Positions 31,104 through 43,100 of a stretch of 64,000 bases of DNA are shown in pieces (within the stretch, counting starts at the first letter, position 1; each line of letters begins with the position of its first letter). The position numbers were made by a program, and so were the translations under genes. This DNA comes from Palaemon carinicauda (Eukaryota; Arthropoda; Malacostraca; Decapoda; Palaemonidae). The notes under the pieces are model-generated. The model ran no database searches and was not told the origin of the DNA. It saw nothing but the letters and a program-made list of their open reading frames with translations. Location of the stretch: contig NC_090766.1 of assembly GCF_036898095.1 (NCBI RefSeq), positions 34,054,348 through 34,118,347 of the forward strand, given 5' to 3'.

Positions 31104-34100
31104 ATGCCACCCAAAGGTGAGAGATAAACATAAGTATTTTCTTAATATGTGTTAATATTTAAGCGTGTTTTGTGTTCTGGCAGTAAGGAATATGGCTTGC
31201 CTGACCCATATGTGCTATAAAATGACTTCTGTAAGTAATAATATAGTGTTAAAATAGATGTTTTTTAAGTGTCACTTGGCTCGCACGTGTGGCTAATCGG
31301 CGATTTTGGACGATAACTTCAAGTGATGTTTCTGGTTCGATTTATTGTGTTAGATTTTGTTAAAATGGTGGTAATATTAAAGGTAAATCATTGAAACTTA
31401 CCAAATATATAGCAAGACAGAATAATACCAGAGTAACCGACCTTGGTACATAACACCGGAAAGCCGTGTCTTGAGTATGGCTGTCCCCTTTATATAATTA
31501 AGTTTTAGAATCTTGGTCACCTTATATTAATCCATTTTTATATTCGTAACTGGTGTATATCACCATTTACAACTTTGGCTAACAAGGGGAGACGTACAAG
31601 TTGCGAGAGTATTTGAACGGTGCTTGAGTAAACATTTGGCAAATTAGATTTTATAGACAAGATCTGATGGTTTGGAACTATATTATATTAGTATTATCAA
31701 CATTGTTATTAGTAATATAATTTTATAATTATTATTACTATTTTTGTTCTTAAGTTATAGTCAAGAGACGCTCCAATGTGCCCTTGTACCTGAAACAGGT
31801 TGCAATTATTGGTTCCTCCCTTGTGCAATAAAAATGGGACTGACTAACCTCAATTTCCCCCCCAACCCACAAACCATGTCCTTACCTAAAGGGGCTGACA
31901 TCCCCCCGGCTACCTCCCAAACGCTGCCAGGAGCCTTTGTATAACAGCGGCCAGCTCTTCGTGTTGATTAAAAATGGACATTATCTAACCTAAACTTTCC
32001 TCCCGACCTTACCTACAAGTTGTGTCCTTACCTACATTCCTAACGGGAGAGGCAGATGCCCCCTTGCGACCCCCCCCTTACACTGCCATATTCTACAGGT
32101 GGCCCCTATCATGCATATACTCCTGCTGCCGTATTCTAAGTTAGCAATAATCATACGTACAGGTGGCCGCTAGCGTACATTCACCCCAAATAAAGAAAAT
32201 GGACAAAGAAAACCTAAACTTCCTCACGAAACCTACAACCTAACAGAAACTAGCACCCCCTTACACTTCTGTATTCTCAATCCTTGGTCATCAGAATTAA
32301 AGGAGTCCGCAATCATACATTTATTGGAACTGAAAGGCACTACTGCTAACAGACTGTTGGAGGGGATGTCTATTGGCTCGCCTACCTGTTAAACCGGTTA
32401 CCTTTTCTGGGGTATGTATATCGGCCTCCTGTTTGTATTATGGCTAACTTAGAATATGGCAGCACATACACATACACACCCCGTTAGGTATGTAGTTAAG
32501 GACACAGCTTGTAGGTTAGGGGGTAAGTTTAGGTTAGTTGATGTCCATTTGTAATCAATGCATGAGGAAGTGGCTGTTGATATACAAAGGCTCGCCTATT
32601 TATCGCATGTCAAGCAGCGAGTGATATGGCATCTACGGTATGTCTACCATGACAATGTCCCTAATTTGGAAGGCAGCCGACAATAATATAAAAACTAAAG
32701 GGTCCTCTTTGCAGGACGAGCAACTCCTCAGTTTTGTCCGTACTGCATTGACAATAGCAATGTCATTTGATTGCTCGTTGTACATTGATAAAATACATGT
32801 ACAGTATCACGAGTTTGGTTAACTGAGGTTTATTTAGGTCTTCCCCTTGGTTAAAGGCGCAATCATTTTACTGGATGTGGTATTAGAGATATTTTGCTTT
32901 GTTTACTAGGAGCCTTTGTACATCAGCGGCCAATTCCTCACACGATAAAAAATGGACATCAACTAACCTAACCTACAAAACGGGTGTGTTACCCTCTTGC
33001 ACTATCGTATTGTAAGTTAGACATAATACGTACACCCCGTTTAGTATTAGTGACACGTAGGATAAACATGCAATGTAGGGTAAAATCTCTGGAACATTGA
33101 CAAACGGTTGCACATGTTGAGTAAACACGTTTTAGTTCACTTCCCCTTGCCGACTGTGCAGTTTGGTCAGCAGGCCTGCCGATCACACATCAGAATCCTT
33201 CCTGAATGTTACTTGTTAACCACAATTTATTTTGGTATATATTTGAGTGCTAGTCTGCCGAATTAATTCAAATTGCTCATTTACTGGTTTGTGTACAGTC
33301 TTATTATGCTTCACATACAATTCAATTTGACATCTTTTTGTTCCTCCTCTGGCAAGTGGTGCATGTAACTCTACTGGCTTCAATCACATGGGTTCAGGTG
33401 TTGGGCAGAGAGTTTAACCTTTTCATCAGCACCTCCTTAGTTTTCCCTATTCTAGTTTTTATTTTATTTTTCTATTCCTTAAACGGAACGATTCATTTTA
33501 TCTTCTTTTCCTCTTCATGTTTGGGAGTACAAGAATTATAGGCAGGGCTAGGTGAAGTGTTTATTTGATAGCTAGGCAAACCTGTATTCTCCAGTCTCCA
33601 AATCTTTCCTTTAGTCCTGTTATAAACTTAAAAAGTTTCAATACATAGAAATTGTTAGTTTGAGGTATGATTATCAACACCTGTGCTCAAATAAAAAATA
33701 AATCCTGTTTGTAGATTTGCGAAATATATATTAAGATATGTAAGTTACGGGTTGTCCAAATTAAACTTTAACCTGCATAAGTATGGACATAAATCCAATA
33801 TTCCCCTTCTCATATGAGACCATTGCATCCATTTGTAGTGAGTAAGAAAGAGATGGGCAGATTAACGGATGATTGCTCCACCTGGTCTGATTCTGCATAA
33901 TCTTTCCAGACTAAGCTCTCTGGACAAATTCTTGCACAACTTTTTTTTATAGAAATATAACATACTAAGTTATTGGTTGACTGGCAAAATCTAACCGAGT
34001 CCCTTTGGCGTAGATGATGATGTTACTGAAAAGTAAAGTTGCTGCAATTGGTTAAGGTTTTAAATTATTAGGATTTTGTTTAGGTTTTAATTTTGTGTGA

Positions 34101-37100
34101 AAATCAATATGATGTTGAAGATTATGCAATAATACAGTGCAAGTTTCTCAGACATTTATTTGAAGTAATTATTGAAGAAGTTATATTTGCCTTGCTAAAT
34201 GTCTGGATCCTTCCTTTCAAATGTTTTCTTGCATATCTTTTCCCATTGTTAACTATTACAGCTGGTTTATTTGTAGTCTATAACGTGTAGAATTATAGTC
34301 ATAGCCATTATGCAATGTGGTAAATAATCATCCCCGTATATATTCTTGGATAAAGGGTGTAGTTGTGTAGTACAAAGGACATCATTATGAACAATTGCCT
34401 AGAGAATATTAAGGAAAAATCCTTTTTCCTATGCATCCAGCAGGCCTTGTCTGCCATTCTACTATGACCTGGCTGGTTTGAATAATTTTGTAACTGGCAG
34501 GAAAGGATACTTTTCCTAGTGGTAATTTGATGTATCTGCTCTAGAAAATTTACCAAGTTTTAACATGGTATCAATAACATAAAAGACTGCCTTAAGGTTT
34601 ATTCTAGGGTTTTTTATGACTAGCAGGAACCTATAGCATTTAATTGGTCATAGACCTCCACCACAAGTTATTGTCTTCAAAAAACTTTCTGACGAATAGA
34701 AAATACATCATGCACAAGTCGTGATCTTCGTAACTGTTATTTTGCTACTCTATATTTTGACCACTACTGGTGTGTACTTGAAGGGGGGGGCGTTTGTTAG
34801 AACTAATTGGGTATAGGTATTGGTAAGCTATGGTGTTGTTTAAGAAGGAAAGAATAGAGTAAAGAATATATTATATATAATGTGGAAAACAAGAATTAGA
34901 ATAAAGAAGAAAGCTAAGGAGGTACCGATGGAAAGGCGAATCCCTCCGAACTGAACCGGTAGGGGGTGAGGAGGGCTTAGAAGGAACCTGTAAGAGGAGA
35001 AGATCAAGAGGTAGACAGAGAGAATTAGATGGCAAGGTAAGGTGAAGAATGATATGGGGATGCCTTTGATCAAAGTCATTGGAGAGGGTGCATCAGGCAA
35101 TCGACCCCTTAATGTAGGGGTAACGGTGGGGAAGAAGTTGGTTGGGTGTATCCTTAGTCTTACGGTTTGTCAAGATATGTTCAGATGTAAAAGTAAGAAA
35201 CTGATGCTTGAGGGAGTTTAGTTCCCCTCGTTAGTTGAGGGCACCATTCTACCGTAAGTGAGGTTAGGTTAATGAGGTTTAGACGGGTCTGGCAGATGCG
35301 ATTAGAAATTGAATTAGGATAGGTTAAAATTTTGGAGAGCAGTTTCACATTACATTGTAGTATTGTAGAGATAACTACAAGCCTTTGTGGGTATTGGCAG
35401 GGTAGGAAATTTCTTACATTGGAAAAAGTGGTTTAATGCTTTATGGCTTATTAAAAAATATTTTAAAAATCCGAACCTTTCTTTGGTATTTTTTACCCGT
35501 TGCTAAGTTTCAATAGATGTAAGGTGGGATTTAGATACCATTATCAGGGCCTTCCGTTAACCAGATATAAGTATATTTGTGGTTTTAAGCTTTGCTGAAT
35601 ACAAAAATATTTGTTAAATATAAGCTACAGCTTGTTCAAATTGAGAGGAACCCTGCAGGGGACTGGTCTTGATTACTTAATGCCCTTCTCTCTCATGAAA
35701 CCATTGCATCCCAAGTGTAGTGAGTAACAAAGAGATGGGCAGACTAAGAGTTGATTGTTCCACCTGGACTGATTTTGCATAATCTTTTCAGACTAAGCTC
35801 TCTGGACAAGTTATTACGCAATTAGTTTATTAAGTTACTTATGAGTAAACTTACTGCAAATGTTTACCATTTCATTAGAATTTTGTTTACAGTTTTACTT
35901 GATCGTGGTGTAAAAAAATTGAAAAGATATTGCTGTTTAGGCAAGAATACTTCCTCTTGATATTTACCGAAGAAAATATGGAAGTGAGTTATTGCATGTG
36001 TTATATTAAATATGCCTTATCTGATCCTTCCTTTCGGGTGTTATGTCATTTTATACGTTTTCCCTTTATCAACTATAGCGGGTTAATTATTGTAGTCTAT
36101 AACCTCTTGCATATATGGTCGTAATCGTTATGTAATGCTGCAAACTAACATCCACAAATATATGCTTGAGTAAAAGGTGATTGTTTGTAGTAGAATGGAC
36201 TTGGCTACAAAGGATTTCCTTGAAAATTAAGGAAAATTCCTGTTTTATATTCACCCGTAATGAAAAGGATTTGGGGTTGCAATTGTTTATAGGTACTGGT
36301 AGGTCATAACCTTATTCGTGCTCTTATGTATTACAAGGAAAAACATGGATTTGGAGGAAGGTGGTTTAGTTAGTTCGCCCTTCATCTTGTCTGTAAATTG
36401 AAGACCGGATCTATAGTGTTGGTATTAGGCAAATTATGGTTAGGTGTTTCTGAACCATGGTATGGAAAATAACATTGCATAGTTCTAGGGTACTATGTCA
36501 AACGGTTGCATGTATTGAGTAGTCATATCATAGTTGAGGTACCTCGCTTTCAGGCCCCCCCCCCCCCCCCCAGTGGTTGTATGCCAATATAGGTAAGTTT
36601 AATTTGTGGTACCTTCCACTTCGGTTAGGAAAATGCCTTATGGTGCAGTAATTTTGGCTTGTCAAATCATTGGATAACATTCTCCAAATACTCTTGATCC
36701 TTTCAAGTTATATGTTGTTAAATATTAGCAACAGCAGGTATAAAATCTGTCCAGAGCATTGTTGTACTTGTCCAAATTGAATGTAACTGTGTGGTATTGG
36801 TCTCGATTGTATTAACCCCTTCTCTCATAACACCATTGCATCCCATGTGTAGTGAGTTGAAAAAAGATGGGGAGATTAAGTGTTGAATGCTCCACCTGGA
36901 CTGGTTCTGCATAATCTTTCCAGACTAAGCTCTCTGGACAAATTCTTATGCAGGTTTTTTTCATTTAAATGTACAATTTAAAATGGTAAGTTGATGCAAA
37001 TTGATAAAGTTAATTGGAAATTTTAAATTTTTACTTTGTGGTGTGAAAATCTACAAAGATGTTGGTATAGATTATATTGTAATACATCCAGGCATAACAG

Positions 37101-40100
37101 GTGCTTCCTGGTAGAGGGTTTTGTGATCCACCTGTTTGCCCTACGGCTAGACAGGAAGCTACCCAGTTCACCCCCTCGTGAATGTTCCAAGTTGCGTTCC
37201 AACACCTATGGAATCACTTGGGTGGTTGCACCCTGTCTCCTTTCAACCCTGGTTCATTGGCTAAGTGGGAAAGAGGCTGGTTTGCTGGACTCTGATTGTT
37301 TTGGTTGCCTCCCAGACAGCATCATGGTAAGTTTTTTCCCAAATCTGTCTTGAGATCCCAAAGAGACTTCTTTGGCCCTCACTCTCCCAGGGCAGTGGGC
37401 CGTTCTGTGTGATATAGAGAGGTTCTTCTAGAGTCTGATCGTCTCTGACGGAAGGGGATAGATTTCTCCTCATGCGTTGCCTGCGCTTCGTAGTGGCTTG
37501 CAACATTCACGATACCTCATCCAAGCCTTTTGAGAAGGCCTCTGCCAAGGTTCTGACTTGCACACTTGGTCAAACTCGGACCCTGCCAGTTTATGACCCC
37601 AGGTTTGGATCCTTCTCTATCCTGTCATTATGTGATACGTGGAGTGGCACAGAGAGAGGAGGCCTATTTCCTTGTGATGGCTCTGCAGTGCTATCTGTAG
37701 AACCCCACACCTCAGACCTTAGTGTTGGCTACTCGTCCTCAGCACGGGCAGAATCAAGGTAAGTGTCAAGAACGCAATCTCTTTGAACTTTAGGTCGAAC
37801 TCTAATTTTTACAACACGACTGCCAAGTGTCAGGTTCCAGCTACGACATGACTCATATAGTCACCTTATATTTTACACAAGTACCCACAAGCCCCTTGTT
37901 GTCTTTTTGCTTGGCTCCTCAATTACTGGTGTAGCAATCCCAGATCCCCGTATGGGACAGTAAGCATCTTGTCTAGGTGATGTATAATGTATAATATAAG
38001 CCATTCTTTTATTTATTTTTTCCCTCTTTTTAAGGATGAAGTGTTACTTGCTGAATCTGACTTAATCAGCACTTCTGAGCTCTATTCTTTAGAACCTAAA
38101 GTTCTCCATCATCCGTAGACGAGGGGAAAGATGGTTGATCGTATACTGTACCAACCCTTTGGTGGTCATATATTTTATAGCAGGCTACGTTTTCCTTTTC
38201 CTTTGCTCCCATATTTGACAACGTATAATATTTCCAGGGAAGAAAATGAATCTACCAGTTCAGATTTTAAGGGGACTTTGATCCACCAAGTGGTGAATCT
38301 CCCTATTTCCGTTGAAACAAATCCTTGATATTGTACTTTCCGCCTCAATCACCCCCTGTTCTAAGCTGATAAGTCATGAGACTGGCTGAAGATGCAAAGT
38401 AGGATTTTTAGACACCATTATTATTATTATTATTATTATTAATGCCTTCATTCTCATAGTAGAAAGATCCTTATCTAAAGTGTTTTTAAGATTAGCTGGA
38501 TTCAAAAGTCTCAAGATTTATATTGTTGAATATTTACAAAATTGCAATTTGTGCAGATTGAACATAGCTCTGCTTGGTATTGGTCTTGATTGCATCAATC
38601 CCCTTCTCTCTCATAATACCATTGCATCCCAAGTGTAGTGAGTAACAAAGAGATGGGCAGATTAAGAGTTGATTGCTCCACCTGGACTGATTTGGTATGA
38701 TTTTTCCAGACTATGCTTTCTAGACAAATTTCATTCGCCTTTTTATATAAATGTATCTGATAATGAAAAAATATAATTGCTGAAATTAGGTAAGGATTTG
38801 TTTATAAATTTACTTCTGGAGTGAAAATCCTCTAAGCCAAAAGAAATTCAATGTATTATTGGAAACTGTGGTTAGCTTCCTACACTTCCTTTGAAAATAA
38901 GTCGGGTTTGGTTATTAGGCAAGGTCAGCAATTTGAATATAAAATCCTCTAATTTTATTAGCCTAATGGTATTTTTCATGAGTAACAAGAATCTTTTTTC
39001 TCTATAATTTTTTACAATTTTATTTTCTCTTACAGACGAAAAGAAGAAAAAACCTAAGCCTGCCGCTGCAGGTGCTGCTGCTGGCGGAGCCACAGGAGGC
39101 GCTGCAGCCAGTGGAGCCACAGGTGGTGGTGCCACTGGTGGAGCTACAGGTGGTGCCAAGAAGGGCCCCAAACCAAAGCCCGATGCAAAGAAAGCCGGTG
39201 CTGCTGGCGCCAAGGGTGGTAAGGCCGCAGGAGCCAAGAAAGCCGGTCCTGCTGGAGCCAAGAAGGCCGGAGCTAAGAAAGGGGCAGCTCCAGGAGCTGG
39301 CAAGAAGGGAGCCCCAGGAGCAAAGAAGGACGCAGCAGGAAAGAAGGGAGCCGTAGGTGGCAAGGATGCCGCAGGAAAGAAGGGTGCCGCCGCTGGCAAG
39401 AAGCCTCTGACCAAGGGAGGCAAGAAGGTAGATGCCAAGAAGTCATCTATTGCCGCTTCTAAAAATAAGAAGCTTGCCAAGGGCAAGGGAGGAAAGAAGG
39501 GACCAGCAAAGAAGGCCTCAAAGACTGCCTTGAAGGTAATTGTCAGAGAAAATTCTAATTTTATCAGTCAGTGAAAATGTTGTTAATGGTTGCATTTGTT
39601 TTGTTTGTGTTCTGTGAAGTAGTTTCTGTTGATGGTATCACATTTTATGCATCAATCCATTGTAAGGCACAGTAATAAGTATCTTTAAATCTCCAGGTCG
39701 TAAAGGGACGTTTCGGCGTAAGAGTTAAAAAGATCAGGACATTCGCACGCTTCCGTCGCCCCAAGACTTTGAGACTTCCCAAGAATACAAAGTTCCCACG
39801 TTTCTCACGACCAAGAAAGTCCAAGTAAGTTTGAAGTTATTTTTAGACCTAAGTTTCTGTTGTTTACTTATGAAGCCCCATGGCCTTGACTATTTAGTAC
39901 AGAATAGCCTTAAAAAGAGCAGCTGATGATTTTTTTTCCAAATGTTAAATTTAAAGTGACTACACCTTCAACATATGTTAGTTCTAAGTCTTTTGCATAT
40001 AAATCCAAATCTATTTCAAAATGTTTTAATCTTATCGTACCTTAGAGCCAAATTATAAAGTAAAGTTGCCATAAAGTTATCCTTCAAGGTTGCAAAAGTT

Positions 40101-43100
40101 TTGAATTAGTATTTTGTAATAGATACAGTATTTAAAAGCTTTCAAAGTGAGGGAATGAATGGTAGAAGTAGTTGCTGAGGGTGGAAAAGTAATCTTAAAA
40201 AGAGATATCATATCTGGTTTGGTTGAATGCACATTTAGGTTGCCATTGGTATGTTGTGACTTGAAATTGGTCAAATACATGTTGATTTATACTTTTCAAA
40301 ATGGGATAGTATTTTGTTCAAGTAATTCTATCATATTTTGAAAGTCACTTGTCCCATTGGTATTAAATATGCTAATCAAATGTCAGTCACTAGATGAAAC
40401 TTACGACCTTTTAAAGCCTTGTCTAGGTTATGTTTATCTGGTTAAACTAAATCATTTTTGTATTATGTACTTTTCATGGAATTATTGTAAATAATTTTCA
40501 TTTCATGAAGGCAATTATTTAATCAACATTAATGGTCACACCTTTTTGACCTAAAGGTTTTAGATTAAGAAAATGTAACCCAATCTTAGAATGCAAATAG
40601 AATTTACAATTGATGATTATTTTATAATGGTAATATTTTTAAGAATTAACCATGTAAGATTAGAACAGCTTTTCCAACTTTTGTATTTTTAAGATTTATA
40701 TGCAACTTCAAATCCTTTATTTCAGGCTTAACTCGTTCAACATTATCAAGTACCCCTTGACCACTGAGTCCGCCATGAAGAAGATTGAAGATAACAACAC
40801 CCTCGTATTTATCGTTCACTCTTTAGCGAACAAGTATCACATCAAGTCTGCTGTTAAAAAGGTAAGGCTCTCTGTTGGTCCTTTTTGGAATCTTGCAAAC
40901 TTATAAAAGATTGAGGCAAGGAAAGTAGATGTCATTATCCTTTTTGTTCTCAAACAAGGAAAGATATTCATGTTTTACAAAATTAAAGAAATCAACCCAT
41001 GTGTGAAAGTAAGGTATGTCAAGCAGTGGGCTCTTAATAAATTTTTTGGAATCAACTGTGTGCTCACTGATTGGCACAAGCTAGACACGAATAGGTCTCT
41101 CGGGTAGCGATAATGAAACCACAGCTACAGATGAAGAAATCAAATATTTAGTTTAAAAGTAGACGTCATTATAAAGTCCTTTTGTTTGCAAAGAAAGAAA
41201 GAGATTCATGTTATTGAACCTACAAAAACAAATCAAATATTTACTAATGTGCAAGTTAATGTTCAAATATAATGTCACCCTTCAAGGGATTGGTCCTGAT
41301 TGCAGTAATCCCCTTCTCACATGACACCATTGCATCCCAAGTGTAGTGAGTAACAAAGGGAAGGGGAAGAATAAGAGTTGATTGTTCCACCTGGACTGAT
41401 TCTGCATAATCTTTCCGGACTAAGCTCTCTGGACAAAATTTTTCAATGGTAGTTTCAAGTAATTTTTTTTTAACTTAACCAGTTAAACAAGATTTTTTTC
41501 ATGTTGAGACTTTCTCTACATGGTTAAGATTTTTTTTTTAAAATTTTCCTACATATCTACTTGTAAAAATTGGTATGGTTTTGTAAGGATGAATTAGTGC
41601 TTCCTCTTGACATTTTCCCAAAAAGCCAAAGATGGTTGAAGTTTATATATTATATATTCCTTAATCCTTCCTTTCACCTGTTTTTCTTAATATCATTCTC
41701 GTTGTCAACTAGTAACTGGTTTTGTTGTGGAGTATCAATATTGAAGTCTGTACCCTCTTGTTGATATTGAGAAGTTAAAAACAGAATGTGTACATTTTTG
41801 TCTGGTTTGCTAAGACTGTTCGGTTTGTGTGCATCATTTTAACACAATAATATCCGATGATCTCTTGGAAATGCTACCAAGTCGAAGATGAATATCTTGG
41901 TCTTTTTATGAACAGACTTGTGAAAGTGAAGTCTGATCTCCAACATATCCAATTTCAACAGCAGCAAATTGTTTTATGAAACATCTTGGGTAAATATAGT
42001 CTGATTTCTAACATATACACCATCCAATGCCGAGATTGTTAAAGCTTTGGAAGATCTTGTAATATATAATACTTTTGACAGTCATAAATTTCTGAAATGT
42101 AGCATTCCATGAACTTAAAAAATTTTATTCCCTTTCAAAATACTTGTTGATTCTGTAACTGTACCCAAAGTGTCCTTGGATAAACAAGGCAATTAAAGTA
42201 GATTTAGTCATTATCATGCAAAAAGATCAGGATATTGTTATTGTTATTGATCCTTTGTGAAATTGTTGCTAAGTGTTGGTAGGTAAACAAGGCAAAGAAA
42301 CTAGATATCGACATGATTCATACCCCTACATTCTCAAAGGAGAAAAGATCCTGATATTTACATTTCTAATCCTGAATACAGAAGTCAATCTTCATCTAGG
42401 TAAAAATAAATGAAGGTTGTCCAAATTAAAACTAGCCCCGCTTGATTGCATGAATCCCCCTCTCTATTTTGACACCATTGCATCCTAAGCGTATTGTGTA
42501 ACAGAGAGAGGGTGGGAGATTAAGAGTTGAATGCTCCACCTGGACTGATTCTGCATAATCTTTCCAGACTAAGCTCTCTGGACAAATTTTTATGTAACCT
42601 TCAATTCTTATAAATATACCTGTTACCAATAATGTTCTGTAAGTTTAGTTGACTTTTCTGTGGGAAGGATTTTCAGATTTCTGTACATTTCTGCTTGGTT
42701 GTTAAGGTGAAAATGTTACACAATCTTACAAGGGCATTTTAAATGCCGACGTTTATTTTCACTGAACGTAGTAAACAAGCTAAGGATGGAGTGTTGCATA
42801 TTGATACCAAATACTATGTATTCCTTCATCCTCCTTGTCGCCTATTATTCCCAATTTAACACGCACTCCCTCGTCAACTAAGTATTTCAACTCGGTGGTT
42901 AAACTAAATAGTTGGACATTAATGATGAAGGCAATGTTGATATTTTGTAAAAGAATAAACTGCCATTGTTTATTAGATATTTTTTAATTTTGTAAAGTTT
43001 ATGAAGATAATTTTAGTAGTTTTATATAATTTGTATCTTACTCCTTGTTTGATGCAGATGTTTTGGTTGGTTGCATCCAGGATTAATTTGCAGGTTGGGA

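Larger units (their letters stand above)
31117..39035 (+). other. RpL23A intron 1 (7.9 kb), snoRNA host
   Basis: Donor GTGAGA at 31117; acceptor TTTTCTCTTACAG ending at 39035. It contains four H/ACA snoRNA copies (33799, 35679, 36813, 38597), an inverted repeat family (31920-33050), a dispersed repeat (34960-35140), a poly-C tract (36556-36572), an ATT run (38418-38443) and a possible transposon relic (37100-38335). 31117-31900 and 33190-33790 show nothing recognisable. Blocks around the snoRNAs also recur (for example ATCCTTCCTTTC near 34208, 36022 and 41660), so whole snoRNA-bearing units were duplicated. ORFs of 60-105 codons here show no domains. Confidence 0.8.

Noticed and set aside
32440..32560. 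Possible arthropod telomeric (TTAGG)n
   Set aside because: The GGTTAGGGGGTAAG / TTTAGGTTAG pieces are not regular pentamers and belong to an intronic inverted repeat.
38872..39486. 204-codon Pro/Ala-rich minus-strand ORF
   Set aside because: It is the antisense shadow of the Ala/Lys/Gly repeats in RpL23A exon 2.
41850..41960. Possible box C/D snoRNA in RpL23A intron 4
   Set aside because: GATGA- and CTGA-like words occur, but there is no proper RTGATGA box with a terminal stem, and no repeat of the pattern.
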